A stretch of 64,000 nucleotides of DNA, taken from a bacterium SCSIO 12827 (GTDB taxonomy: Bacteria > Pseudomonadota > Alphaproteobacteria > Rhodospirillales > Casp-alpha2). Below, piece by piece: positions 24,130 through 33,232 of this stretch (position 1 is its first letter; the number at the start of each line of letters is the position of its first letter). The notes under the pieces were generated by a model. It made no database searches. It was not told where the DNA came from and was given only the letters and a program-made list of their open reading frames with translations. The stretch is taken from contig CP073746.1 of assembly GCA_024397995.1 (NCBI GenBank), positions 1,178,001 to 1,242,000 on the forward strand, given 5' to 3'. The position numbers and the translations under genes are program-made.

Positions 24130-26730
24130 CTAATCGACCAGTCGGTTCCACCAGCCACGGCGGGGATTGGGCGGAGGCGTGTCAGCCCCGACTTCGATCA
24201 CTATGGTCTTGGCGCTGTCTGCTTCCGGCTCGGCCGGTTCGGGTTCGGCCGCCGTCGCCACGGCCGGAGCAGCGGCGGGTTCAGGCTGAGGAGCGGGCTC
24301 CGGGGCCGGTTCCGGCGCAGCCTCGGGCTGGTCCGCGACGGGGGCGTCCGCCGTTTCCGCGGCCTGCGTCTCGGCAGGCGTGTCCTCGGCGGCTTTCTTG
24401 GTCGTCCGCCGTCGGCGCGGCTTGGCGGGCTTGTCCTCGCCGTTGCCGTCCTCGGCCGCTTTCGGGGCGCGCCGTGTACGGGTCCGCTTCGGCTTTTCCA
24501 CGACCTCGTCCACGACCTCGGGGGGTGTTTCGCCTGCCTCTGCGTCGGCAGCTTCCGCCACCGGCGCGTCGCCGGATTCTGCCACCGACGCGTCGCCAGC
24601 TTCTGCATTTACTGCAGGGGCATCGCCATCACCATCGGCATCGGCAGCCACACCATCGGATGCAGGGGTGTCGGGTGTGGGAGTATCGGAGGCCGCATCA
24701 TCGGCCTGGGGCTCGCCACCGGCGCCCGCTGCGACCTCGGTCTGGCCATCTTCCGAACGGTTTTCCTCCGGCCTCCGCCGCCGGCGTCCGCCGCGGCGTC
24801 CGCGTCGGCGTCGCTTGGGCGCGCCGTCTTCCGATTGTTCGCCTGCGCCTTCCCGCGTCTCGCGCGGCTCGCCGTCGCTGTCGGTTTCCTCGCCGGCTTC
24901 GGTGGGCTCGTTGGCGTCACCGTCCGTCCGCGTCTCCTGCGTGTCGTGGGCATCGCCCTCGCCACCACGCTTGCGCCGCCGTGAGCGCCGCCGGCGCCGC
25001 CGACCGCCTTCTTCCTCGGACTTTTCGCCGTCGCCGTCGCCATCGGCGGTTGTCGTTGTCGCTGCTGCCGGGGTTGCCGCGGCGGGGGCTTTCGTCACTG
25101 TTTCCACGGCACCGTCGGACTTGATGCGCTCAAGCCGGTGGTCGGGCGGGATCAGGGTATCGTCGGCTTCGATGCGGATGGTCAGGTCGAACCGCTGCTC
25201 CATGTCGGTGATGGCATGGCGCTTGTTGTTGAACAGATAAAGCGCCACCGCCGTCGGCGTGATCAGGGTCAGCTGCGATGAGCGGCCCTTCTGACCTTCC
25301 TCACCCAACACGCGAAGCATTTGCAGCGCGGTCGATTCCGTCGACCGGCGGATGCCCGAACCGCCGCAGTGGGCACAGGGCTCGAAGCTGGTTTCATGAA
25401 GGGCCGGTCGCAGGCGCTGGCGCGACAGCTCCAACAGGCCGAAGGGGCTGATGCGGCCGATCTGGATGCGAGCGCGGTCGTTGCGCATGGCGTCCTTCAG
25501 GCAGCGTTCGACCTTGGCCTGGTTGCGGCTGACCTCCATGTCGATGAAGTCGATGACGATCAGGCCGGCAAGGTCGCGCAGGCGCAATTGCCGGGCGATT
25601 TCCTCGGCCGCTTCCATGTTGGTCTTGAGCGCCGTTTCCTCGATGTTGCGCTCTTTCGTCGCGCGGCCCGAGTTTACGTCGATGGAGACCAGGGCTTCCG
25701 TCGGGTTGATGACGATGTAGCCGCCCGAGCGAAGCTGAACTTCGGGCTCGTGCATGGCGTCCATCTGGCTTTCGACCTGGAACTGCTGGAACAGCGGGAT
25801 CGCGCCTTCTTCGTGAGGCTGGACCTTTTTCGCATGGCTGGGAATCAGCAGCTTCATAAAGTCTTTGGCCGCGCGGTAGGCCTCGTTGCCCTGGACGATG
25901 ATTTCGTCGATGTCCTTGGTATAGAGGTCGCGGATCGCGCGTTTGACGATGTCGCTTTCCTCATGCACCAGGGCCGGGGCGATGGATTTCAGGGTCTTTT
26001 CCCGAACCTCGCCCCACAGGCGCAGCAGATAATCGTAATCACGGCGGATTTCCGCCTTGGTCCGCTTCGATCCCGCCGTGCGCACGATTACCGCCATACC
26101 CTGGGGGATATCCAGTTCGCCGAGAATCTGCTTGAGCTTCTTACGGTCGCCCGATTGCGCGATCTTGCGCGAAATGCCGCCGCCGCGTGCCGTGTTCGGC
26201 ATCAGCACGCAATAACGTCCGGCCAGCGACAGATAGGTGGTCAGCGCCGCGCCCTTGTTGCCGCGCTCTTCCTTGACGACCTGGATCAGCAGGATCTGGC
26301 GCCGCTTGACGACTTCTTGAATTTTGTACTGGCGGCGCAGGTTGACCGGCCGGCGAACGGGGATTTCCTCGTCCTCCCCACCGAGAACCTCGACGCCTTC
26401 GCCGTCGTCCTCGTCGCCGTCCTCGTGCGCCTTGGCTTCCTGTTCCTGATGCTCGGCGACCAAGGCTTCCCGGTCGGCGATCGGAATTTGGTAGTAATCG
26501 GGATGGATTTCGCTGAAGGCCAAGAAGCCGTGACGGTTTCCGCCGTAGTCGACGAAACAGGCCTGCAACGAGGGTTCAACCCGCGTTACTTTGGCCAGAT
26601 AGATGTTTCCCTTAAGCTGCTTCCGTGACTCTGACTCGACGTCAAATTCTTCCAGGCGGCTGCCGTTTGCGATCACGACCCGGGTCTCTTCCGGATGCGA
26701 CGCATCGATGAGCATTCTCGTGGTTGGCAT
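24130..26730 (-). CDS. rne: Ribonuclease E/G family endoribonuclease (RNase E)
   Basis: An 866-residue endoribonuclease that initiates mRNA decay and processes rRNA/tRNA precursors. The N-terminal catalytic half shows the MLIDASHPEETRVVIANG start, the S1 domain (GNIYLAKVTRVEPSLQACFV), the catalytic Asp region GLIVIDFIDMEVSRNQ and MRNDRARIQIG, and the zinc-link CAHC in EPCAHCGGSG. The S1 domain carries an acidic insert typical of alphaproteobacteria. From about residue 550 the protein is low-complexity: Arg-rich blocks (RRRRRSRRRKRGG, KRRRRGRRGGRRRRRP) alternate with Ala/Pro/Glu-rich linkers, the usual RNA-binding and degradosome-scaffold tail. ATG 26730 is chosen because GGAGAA precedes it and the conserved N-terminus begins there. 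Confidence 0.93.
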   Translation of the reverse strand: MPTTRMLIDASHPEETRVVIANGSRLEEFDVESESRKQLKGNIYLAKVTRVEPSLQACFVDYGGNRHGFLAFSEIHPDYYQIPIADREALVAEHQEQEAKAHEDGDEDDGEGVEVLGGEDEEIPVRRPVNLRRQYKIQEVVKRRQILLIQVVKEERGNKGAALTTYLSLAGRYCVLMPNTARGGGISRKIAQSGDRKKLKQILGELDIPQGMAVIVRTAGSKRTKAEIRRDYDYLLRLWGEVREKTLKSIAPALVHEESDIVKRAIRDLYTKDIDEIIVQGNEAYRAAKDFMKLLIPSHAKKVQPHEEGAIPLFQQFQVESQMDAMHEPEVQLRSGGYIVINPTEALVSIDVNSGRATKERNIEETALKTNMEAAEEIARQLRLRDLAGLIVIDFIDMEVSRNQAKVERCLKDAMRNDRARIQIGRISPFGLLELSRQRLRPALHETSFEPCAHCGGSGIRRSTESTALQMLRVLGEEGQKGRSSQLTLITPTAVALYLFNNKRHAITDMEQRFDLTIRIEADDTLIPPDHRLERIKSDGAVETVTKAPAAATPAAATTTTADGDGDGEKSEEEGGRRRRRRSRRRKRGGEGDAHDTQETRTDGDANEPTEAGEETDSDGEPRETREGAGEQSEDGAPKRRRRGRRGGRRRRRPEENRSEDGQTEVAAGAGGEPQADDAASDTPTPDTPASDGVAADADGDGDAPAVNAEAGDASVAESGDAPVAEAADAEAGETPPEVVDEVVEKPKRTRTRRAPKAAEDGNGEDKPAKPRRRRTTKKAAEDTPAETQAAETADAPVADQPEAAPEPAPEPAPQPEPAAAPAVATAAEPEPAEPEADSAKTIVIEVGADTPPPNPRRGWWNRLVD

Positions 26731-27246
26731 AAAAAGGTGTTCTCCAGTGCCCGGCGGCGCGCACATTCGCCGGTTCCGGCAGGAAGTCGTTCCGCCGCGG
26801 GGCACATTTCTGTGATGTTAAACTGGCCGCGCGCGCAGACATCCGGGCGTTCGCAAGCGAATACGCCAAAACTCTTTCCGGAGACTGCACGGCCGTTGCC
26901 AGCATCATTGTTCCTTAGGTGAGGTAAACCTCGTTCGGACACTCGTGGGCTCCGGCGAAAATCGCCTCGACATCGCCATGGACAGAGGGGGAGACCCATG
27001 CCCAGACGGTTCCGGCTACGACGGAGCCATTCCTCGCCCGTTTCCCCTACGATCGGGGAGAGGCGGGCCGGTGGAATTCTTCGCTTACTAACATAGACAG
27101 TGACCGCCTGTTCCACAACGCTGTTTATGCCCGGCGCGACGATAGGAGACTGGGATTGCTCGGGAATTCCGGGCGGCCCCGAAGAATGCCGCAACTGCGA
27201 TAAAAAAGCGGACGGAATCAAAGGATTATCCTAAAATGCCGGCGGC
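26731..27246. promoter_or_regulatory. Divergent rne/amidase intergenic region with long rne leader
   Basis: No gene is evident in these 516 bases. The rne gene is transcribed leftward and the amidase rightward, so both promoters lie here, and rne probably has a leader of a few hundred bases, as in other bacteria where the leader mediates autoregulation by RNase E cleavage. Small perfect inverted repeats are visible: GAGGTAAACCTC near 26920 and TCCCC/GGGGA around a 7-base loop near 27048. I could not assign transcription starts. Confidence 0.5.
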
Positions 27247-28677
27247 ATGACAGCGAACCGAACCATCGACGTCGCGGCACGGGGGGGCGTGAGCACGCGG
27301 CCCCTTTATCGGGCCGTGGGGATTGGCGAGCGAATCCGCCGTTATGCCACGATTTTCAGTGCTTTATGCCTTGGGGCCTTGGCCGCGGGCCAGGTTCGCG
27401 CGGCGGACGCCGTGGTCACCGATCTGCAAAGCGGGATCAGCGGGAACGGGGCCCGATTCGCCCTGCATCTGGACCGCCGGGTCGCGTTCCGCCTGTTCAC
27501 CTTGACCAACCCTTACCGTGTCGTGATCGATCTGCCGGAAGTCGGCTGGCAACTGCCGGCCAAGCCGTTGCCGGGCAAACAGGGCGTGTTCAACGGCTTG
27601 CGCTATGGCTTGTTCCGGCCGGGCAATTCAAGAATTGTATTTGAATTTCAACACCCGGTGCAGGTGGCGGACGCTTACGTCACCCCGGGGACGGGCAGCA
27701 CTGCTTTCGAACTGGTAATCGACGCCCAGCGCACCACCGACGACATCTTTGCGGCGTCCGTCGCCATGCCGCCCCGCGAGATCGCGGGCCTACGCCCGCG
27801 TGGGGCGGTCAAGCCGCCGACCGCTGCCGCGTCCAGCCGGCTGGAATCCGTTGCGCGGCGCACCGCCGCCCTGGTCACGCCCGCGAAGGCGGCCCCGGTC
27901 CCTGCCGGGGGGCAAGCCCAAGTCGCCAATTACCTGCCCATGCCGCCGCGCCGGCCGGGTGGGCGCCCGTCCGCCCATCGTCCGATGGTGGTCATCGACC
28001 CGGGTCATGGTGGCGTCGATCCCGGCGCGCAGAGCCGCCACGGCATTTACGAAAAGCATGTGGTCTTGGCGCTGAGCCGGGAAATCACCCGCCAACTGCG
28101 TGCCTCGGGCCGCTACCGGGCGGAACTGACCCGCGACCGCGATGTGTTCATCCGCCTGCGTGACCGGGTCGCCATCGCGCGCAAGAAGGGGGCCGATATC
28201 TTCATTTCCGTGCATGCGGATTCCATCCGAAATTCCAAGGTTTCCGGACCCTCGGTCTATACCCTGTCGGAAAAGGCGTCGGATAAGGAAGCGGCCGAAC
28301 TGGCCGAGCGGGAAAACAAGGCCGACCTGATCGCCGGCATGGACCTGAGCCACGAAAGCGCCGATGTCGCCAACATCCTGATTGATCTGGCGCAGCGTGA
28401 ATCCATGAACCAGTCGGCGCGCTTCGCGGGATATCTGGTCAGCGAACTGGGCAACAAGACCGAGGTTCTGGCGCGGCCGCACCGCTTTGCCGGGTTCGCC
28501 GTGTTGAAGGCGCCCGACCTGCCGTCGGTGCTGCTGGAAACCGGGTTCCTGTCGAACCGCGACGACGAGCGCCGCCTGACCAGCAAGTCCTACCGCCGGC
28601 AGTTGGCGTCCGCGATCGTCGCCGCGATCGACCGATATTTCGGCGCCGTCGAGCAAGCCAAGGTTCGTCAGCCGTAG
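27247..28677 (+). CDS. amiC: N-acetylmuramoyl-L-alanine amidase (AmiC type)
   Basis: A 476-residue cell-wall hydrolase that cleaves the amide bond between MurNAc and the stem peptide during daughter-cell separation. An N-terminal hydrophobic signal (about residues 30-52, ending QVRAADA) leads to an AMIN domain (VAFRLFTLTNPYRVVIDLPE) that targets septal peptidoglycan. After an Ala/Pro linker comes the Amidase_3 zinc domain. Its ligands and catalytic residue are in VVIDPGHGGVDPGA, YEKHVVLAL, ISVHADSI and VLLETGFLSN. The gene sits between rne and the PBP1A gene, the usual alphaproteobacterial order. The start overlaps the stop of a possible 4-codon leader ORF at 27236. Confidence 0.92.
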   Translation: MTANRTIDVAARGGVSTRPLYRAVGIGERIRRYATIFSALCLGALAAGQVRAADAVVTDLQSGISGNGARFALHLDRRVAFRLFTLTNPYRVVIDLPEVGWQLPAKPLPGKQGVFNGLRYGLFRPGNSRIVFEFQHPVQVADAYVTPGTGSTAFELVIDAQRTTDDIFAASVAMPPREIAGLRPRGAVKPPTAAASSRLESVARRTAALVTPAKAAPVPAGGQAQVANYLPMPPRRPGGRPSAHRPMVVIDPGHGGVDPGAQSRHGIYEKHVVLALSREITRQLRASGRYRAELTRDRDVFIRLRDRVAIARKKGADIFISVHADSIRNSKVSGPSVYTLSEKASDKEAAELAERENKADLIAGMDLSHESADVANILIDLAQRESMNQSARFAGYLVSELGNKTEVLARPHRFAGFAVLKAPDLPSVLLETGFLSNRDDERRLTSKSYRRQLASAIVAAIDRYFGAVEQAKVRQP

Positions 28678-28795
28678 CCGTGGCGCCATAATTTGTTCAT
28701 AAACCCCTGGAAATGTGCAATGAACCCGCCCGCCGGTCCTGTCCGGGGGCGGTTTCTCGGGCGATTGCCCGGTAAAACGAAAGTGCAGCGTTAGC

Positions 28796-31258
28796 ATGCT
28801 CCGCCTGTTGTCCTCGATTGTCGGATTGATCGTCATCGGCGCCGTGGTCGGCGGGGCGGGGCTGCTCTATGTGCTGTACATCTATGGCCAAGATCTGCCT
28901 GACTACCGGCAGCTTGCCAATTACGAGCCGCCGGTGATGACACGGGTGCATGCGGGCGACGGGCGTCTGTTGGCCGAATTCGCCCGCCAGAAACGCGTGT
29001 TCGTGCCGATCGAGGCGATCCCAAAGCGGGTCATCAAGGCCTTCCTGTCGGCCGAGGACAAGACGTTCTACGAACATCCGGGTATCGACATTCCGGGTGT
29101 GATGGCGGCGGCGCTGCGCAATTTGAAGAACATCGGCTCCGACCGCCGGCCCCAGGGGGCGTCGACCATCACCCAGCAGGTCGCCAAGAACTTCCTTTTG
29201 ACCAACGAGGTCTCGATTGAGCGCAAGATCAAGGAAGCGATCCTGGCGTTCCGCATCGAGCGTGCGTTCTCCAAGGACCGGATCCTCGAACTTTACCTGA
29301 ACGAGATCTATCTGGGGCAAGGGTCCTACGGGGTCGCGGCGGCGGCGCTCAACTATTTTAACAAGTCCATGGACGAACTGACCGTGGCCGAGGCCGCCTA
29401 CCTGGCGGCCCTGCCGAAGGCACCCAATAACTATCATCCGATCCGCCATCTTCAGGCGGCGCAAGCGCGCCGTGATTGGGTCGTCAATCGCATGCTCGAA
29501 GACGGCCTGATCACCGATGAAGAAGCCAAGCACGCCTGGACTGAGCCGCTGCGCGTCAGCCAGCGCATTGATACGGAATTCGTCGAGGCCGATTATTTCG
29601 CCGAGGAAGTGCGCCGCGAACTGCTTGACCAATACGGCGAAGACCAACTTTACAACGGCGGCCTGTCGGTGCGCACCACCCTGGACCCGCGCCTGCAGCG
29701 GATCGCCGAGAAAGCGCTGCGCGACGGCCTGGAGAACTTCGACCGCCGGGTCCGCGCCTGGCGCGGGCCGCTGGCCCGGGTGCCCGACGGGGTCAGTTTC
29801 GGCGGCGCGCCGGAATGGCGCTCCATCCTGGCGGCCTACAAGGCGCCCAAGGGGCTTGAGCATCATAAGATCGCCATCGTTACCGCCGTCGACGGCGAGG
29901 CGGCCCATCTGGGGCTGGCCGACGGCACGGTCGGGCGGATGCCGATGTCCCTGATGTCCTGGGCGCGGCGGCGGATCGACGAGGATACCTGGGCGCCCCG
30001 GCCCAAGCGCCCGGCGGATGTCGTGGTGCCGGGCGACATCATCGCCGTCAGCGCCGAGACCGAGGACGAAGACGGCAAGCCCGTGCCGCAAGGCAGCTAC
30101 GCGCTGCGCCAGTTGCCGGAAGTCCAGGGCGGCATCGTCGCCATGGACCCGCATACGGGCCGCGTGCTGGCCATGGTCGGGGGCTATTCCTTCCAGATCA
30201 ACCAGTTCAACCGGGTGACGCAGGCCTGGCGGCAGCCCGGCTCGGCGGTCAAGCCGTTCGTCTATCTGGCCGGGTTGGATGCCGGCTACACGCCGTCGAC
30301 GCGCATCCTCGACGCGCCCTTCGTGGTCGACCAGGGCCCCGGCCTGCCCAAGTGGCGGCCCGGCAACTACACCAACAAATTCTACGGGCCGTCGACCATG
30401 CGGCTGGGCATCGAGAAATCGCGCAACCTGATGACCGTGCGCCTGGCCCAGACCATCGGCATGGAGAAAGTGTGCAGCTACGTCGAATCGTTCGGCATCG
30501 TCGACCATCTGCCGCGGGCCCTGTCCATGGCCCTGGGCGCCGGGGAGACGACGCTGCTACGCCTGACCACGGCCTACGCCATGCTGGTCAACGGCGGCAA
30601 GCGAATCGAGCCGACCCTGATCGACCGCATCCAGGATCGCAAGGGACGCACCGTGTTCCGCCATGACGACCGGCCCTGCCCGCACTGCCGCACGGGGGCC
30701 TGGACGGGGGCGGAACGGGTGCCCGACGTGCCCGATATCCGCGAACAGGTCGCCGACCCGGCCAGCGCCTATCAGATGGTGTCCATGCTGGAAGGCGTGG
30801 TCAAACGCGGCACGGGGGTGCGTATCGGCCGCGAGGTAAACAAGACCCTGGCCGGCAAGACCGGCACCACAAACAAGAACCGCGATGCCTGGTTCATGGG
30901 GTTCTCGCCCGATCTGACGGTCGGCGTGTTCGTCGGCTACGATACCCCGGAAACCCTGGGCCGCCGGGAAACCGGATCGTCCGTGGCCGCGCCCATCTTC
31001 GCCCAGTTCATGAAACAGGCGCTTAAGAACACGCCCGCCATCCCGTTCCGAATTCCGCCCGGCATCCGCCTGGTGCGGGTCGACGCGCAGACCGGCCTGC
31101 CGGCTTTGATCGGCCAGACCGAGGATGTGATCTGGGAAAGCTTCAAGCCCGGCACCGTGCCGAAGGAGGACACGGAAGTCATTTCTGCCGGCCAGGGCAT
31201 GTCGGGCGGCGGCGACGCCACCCAGCAACCCTTCGGCGGCACGGGCGGGCTGTACTGA
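28796..31258 (+). CDS. mrcA: Penicillin-binding protein 1A (bifunctional transglycosylase/transpeptidase)
   Basis: An 820-residue class A PBP that polymerises and cross-links peptidoglycan. A single N-terminal membrane anchor (residues ~5-30) leads to the GT51 domain with catalytic Glu in SAEDKTFYEHPGID and the GASTITQQVAKNFLL motif. An OB-like insert follows (about residues 310-430). The transpeptidase domain carries the S-x-x-K nucleophile motif QPGSAVKPF (S483), S-x-N in EKSRNLM and the K-T-G motif AGKTGTTNKNRDAW. The C-terminus is Gly-rich. It starts 118 bases after the amidase gene, with which it acts functionally in wall growth and division. Confidence 0.94.
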   Translation: MLRLLSSIVGLIVIGAVVGGAGLLYVLYIYGQDLPDYRQLANYEPPVMTRVHAGDGRLLAEFARQKRVFVPIEAIPKRVIKAFLSAEDKTFYEHPGIDIPGVMAAALRNLKNIGSDRRPQGASTITQQVAKNFLLTNEVSIERKIKEAILAFRIERAFSKDRILELYLNEIYLGQGSYGVAAAALNYFNKSMDELTVAEAAYLAALPKAPNNYHPIRHLQAAQARRDWVVNRMLEDGLITDEEAKHAWTEPLRVSQRIDTEFVEADYFAEEVRRELLDQYGEDQLYNGGLSVRTTLDPRLQRIAEKALRDGLENFDRRVRAWRGPLARVPDGVSFGGAPEWRSILAAYKAPKGLEHHKIAIVTAVDGEAAHLGLADGTVGRMPMSLMSWARRRIDEDTWAPRPKRPADVVVPGDIIAVSAETEDEDGKPVPQGSYALRQLPEVQGGIVAMDPHTGRVLAMVGGYSFQINQFNRVTQAWRQPGSAVKPFVYLAGLDAGYTPSTRILDAPFVVDQGPGLPKWRPGNYTNKFYGPSTMRLGIEKSRNLMTVRLAQTIGMEKVCSYVESFGIVDHLPRALSMALGAGETTLLRLTTAYAMLVNGGKRIEPTLIDRIQDRKGRTVFRHDDRPCPHCRTGAWTGAERVPDVPDIREQVADPASAYQMVSMLEGVVKRGTGVRIGREVNKTLAGKTGTTNKNRDAWFMGFSPDLTVGVFVGYDTPETLGRRETGSSVAAPIFAQFMKQALKNTPAIPFRIPPGIRLVRVDAQTGLPALIGQTEDVIWESFKPGTVPKEDTEVISAGQGMSGGGDATQQPFGGTGGLY

Positions 31259-31345
31259 TCCTGCCTTTGCACCCATATTGATCCGGCGGCCCGTGTCCGC
31301 TACAACCCCCTGCCGACCCAACAACGGAAGCCACAGAGCCCCGCC

Positions 31346-32465
31346 ATGCGCGCCGAAATCACCAGCATCGTTCAGGACATCGAGCAGTCATTGGAACTGC
31401 TGAGGAGGCATCTTTGACTACGACGATGCCGTTCTTAAACTCCAGGAACTGAACGCCCAGGCGGAAAACCCCGAACTGTGGAACAACCCGGAAAAAGCCC
31501 AGGCCCTGATGCGCGAGCGCAACCGCCTGGAAGCCGGGATCAAGGACATTGACGCGGTCGAGCGTGAACTGACCGACAGTGTCGAGCTGATCGAAATGGG
31601 CGAGACCGAGGGCGACGACGCCATCGTCGCCGAAGCCGAAGCGGCGCTGACGGCGCTGAAGGTCCGCGCCGACGCGGCGGAGCTGGAAACGCTCCTGTCA
31701 GGCGAGGCCGACGCCAACGACGCCTATCTTGAAGTCCACGCTGGGGCCGGCGGCACCGAGGCCCAGGACTGGGCCGAAATGCTGCTCCGCATGTACGCGC
31801 GCTGGGCCGAGTCCCATGGCCACAAGGTCGAATGGCTGGAAGAAAGCCCCGGTGAAGAAGCGGGCATTAAGTCGGCGACCCTGAAGATTTCCGGTCACAA
31901 CGCCTATGGCTGGCTCAAGACCGAAAGCGGCGTACACCGGCTGGTCCGTATCTCGCCCTACGATTCAAGTGCCCGCCGCCATACCAGTTTTTCCTCGGCC
32001 TGGGTCTATCCGGTGGTTGATGACACCATCGAGGTCGTGATCGAGGACAAGGACCTGCGCATTGACACCTACCGGGCGTCGGGTGCGGGCGGCCAGCACG
32101 TCAACAAGACCGACAGCGCCATCCGCATTACCCACTTGCCGACCAATATCGTCGTGCAGTGCCAGAACGACCGCTCGCAGCATAAGAACCGCGCCCAGGC
32201 CTTCGCCATGCTGAAGGCGCGGCTGTACGAGCATGAACTGCGCAAGCGTGAGGAAGAGGCCCAGGCCCAGGCGGACGCCAAGACCGACATCGGCTGGGGA
32301 CACCAGATCCGCTCCTACGTCCTGCAGCCCTACCAGATGGTCAAGGACCTGCGCACCAACGTGGAAACGTCCAACACCCAGGCGGTGCTCGACGGCGACC
32401 TCGACGAATTCATGGCCGCTGCCCTGGCCCAGCGGGTCAAGGGATCGGACGCGGCGGCGGGCTAG
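31346..32465 (+). CDS. prfB: Peptide chain release factor 2, with programmed +1 frameshift
   Basis: RF2 releases peptides at UGA and UAA. The ATG at 31346 opens a 23-codon frame ending in an in-frame TGA at 31415-31417. A +1 shift after CTT (31412-31414), reading GAC at 31416, continues for 349 codons to 32465. The product is about 372 residues, the normal RF2 length. The GGQ catalytic motif is in [11 protein letters not shown]. The stop-codon-reading tripeptide appears as SPY ([16 protein letters not shown]) where E. coli has SPF; I believe this is common in alphaproteobacteria. The coding sequence is join(31346..31414, 31416..32465). This is not a pseudogene: low RF2 activity at the UGA favours the shift, which restores RF2. 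Confidence 0.95.
31403..31418 (+). promoter_or_regulatory. RF2 programmed frameshift signal
   Basis: The sequence AGGAGG-CAT-CTT-TGA-C holds the internal Shine-Dalgarno element, a 3-base spacer, the slippery CTT codon, the UGA stop and the following C. This matches the E. coli prfB signal (AGGGGGTATCTTTGAC) in layout and spacing. Confidence 0.95.
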
Positions 32466-32477
32466 CCCGAGGGCGGG

Positions 32478-33095
32478 TTACTGGATGATCAGGTCCTTGA
32501 ACAGGACCGTATGGGCCTTGACCGGGGCGATCGCGAAATTGATGACGTTCAGCAACTCGAAGCGCAGGCGCTCCGAGCCTTCCTTGCCGATCACGTCCTT
32601 GTATTCCAGGTCGCGCAGCTGGGTTTTGATGTTGTCCACCACCAGCGCCATTTTCGCCTCGTCCTGAAGGGCGGGTAGGTCGTGTTCATCGACCTGCACG
32701 ATCAGGTTCAGCTTTATGAAATGATTGCGCCTGCCGATCTTCTTCAGGTCGGTGCGGATTTCCGGCAACTGGTGAATGACCGGCTTGCCGATTTCCAGGG
32801 TCACTTCGGTGATGGCGGGCTTGCCGAACACGACTTCGGTCGCGCCCATCATATGGGCCGCCAGGCCGCCGCCGATCAGGAGAAGCAGGATCCCGGCGAT
32901 GGCCGCGATCTTGAGGGTCTTTTTCTTCTTGGCAGCCGCAAGCTCTTCCTCGGTGGGTTCAGCGTCTTCGTCGTCCTCCCACTCTTCGTCGTCGTCTTCC
33001 CACTCCTCGCCGTCCTCGAGTTCGTCGTCGTCCTCGTATTCCTCGCCGTCTTCGAGTTCGTCGTCGTCTTCGATTTCTTCGGTCTTGTCGGCCAT
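32478..33095 (-). CDS. fliL: FliL-family flagellar basal-body protein with acidic N-terminal repeats
   Basis: A 205-residue inner-membrane protein. Residues 1-50 are an extremely acidic cytoplasmic tail in which EDDDELEDGEE occurs twice in tandem, followed by decayed copies (EWEDDDEEW). A Lys patch (AAAKKKKTLK) precedes one membrane helix (about 62-80). The periplasmic part, with VTLEIGKPVIHQLPEIRTDL, NHFIKLNLIVQVDE and the C-terminal NVINFAIAPVKAHTVLFKDL, fits the FliL fold, which surrounds the stator at the flagellar motor. No other flagellar gene is adjacent, so it is an isolated paralogue or a dispersed flagellar gene. Confidence 0.75.
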   Translation of the reverse strand: MADKTEEIEDDDELEDGEEYEDDDELEDGEEWEDDDEEWEDDEDAEPTEEELAAAKKKKTLKIAAIAGILLLLIGGGLAAHMMGATEVVFGKPAITEVTLEIGKPVIHQLPEIRTDLKKIGRRNHFIKLNLIVQVDEHDLPALQDEAKMALVVDNIKTQLRDLEYKDVIGKEGSERLRFELLNVINFAIAPVKAHTVLFKDLIIQ

Positions 33096-33232
33096 CGATA
33101 TTTCCCCAGAGGACGCCGACCCGATGGTGCAGCGGGCCTGACGCGATTTTATCGCGGGCGGAGACTAGCGCAAAATCAGCGCCGTCAAAACCATCCAATG
33201 GTCGAGGGCGCGGCCAATCAACGCGGAGGGAT

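Noticed and set aside
28678-28795. Imperfect GC-rich hairpin between the amidase and PBP1A genes as a terminator
   Set aside because: The stem has mismatches and only a short T-run, and the two genes are plausibly co-transcribed; left uncalled.
31346-31417. Apparent early stop making prfB look like a broken gene
   Set aside because: The stop lies in the conserved RF2 frameshift signal and the +1 frame continues to a full-length RF2.
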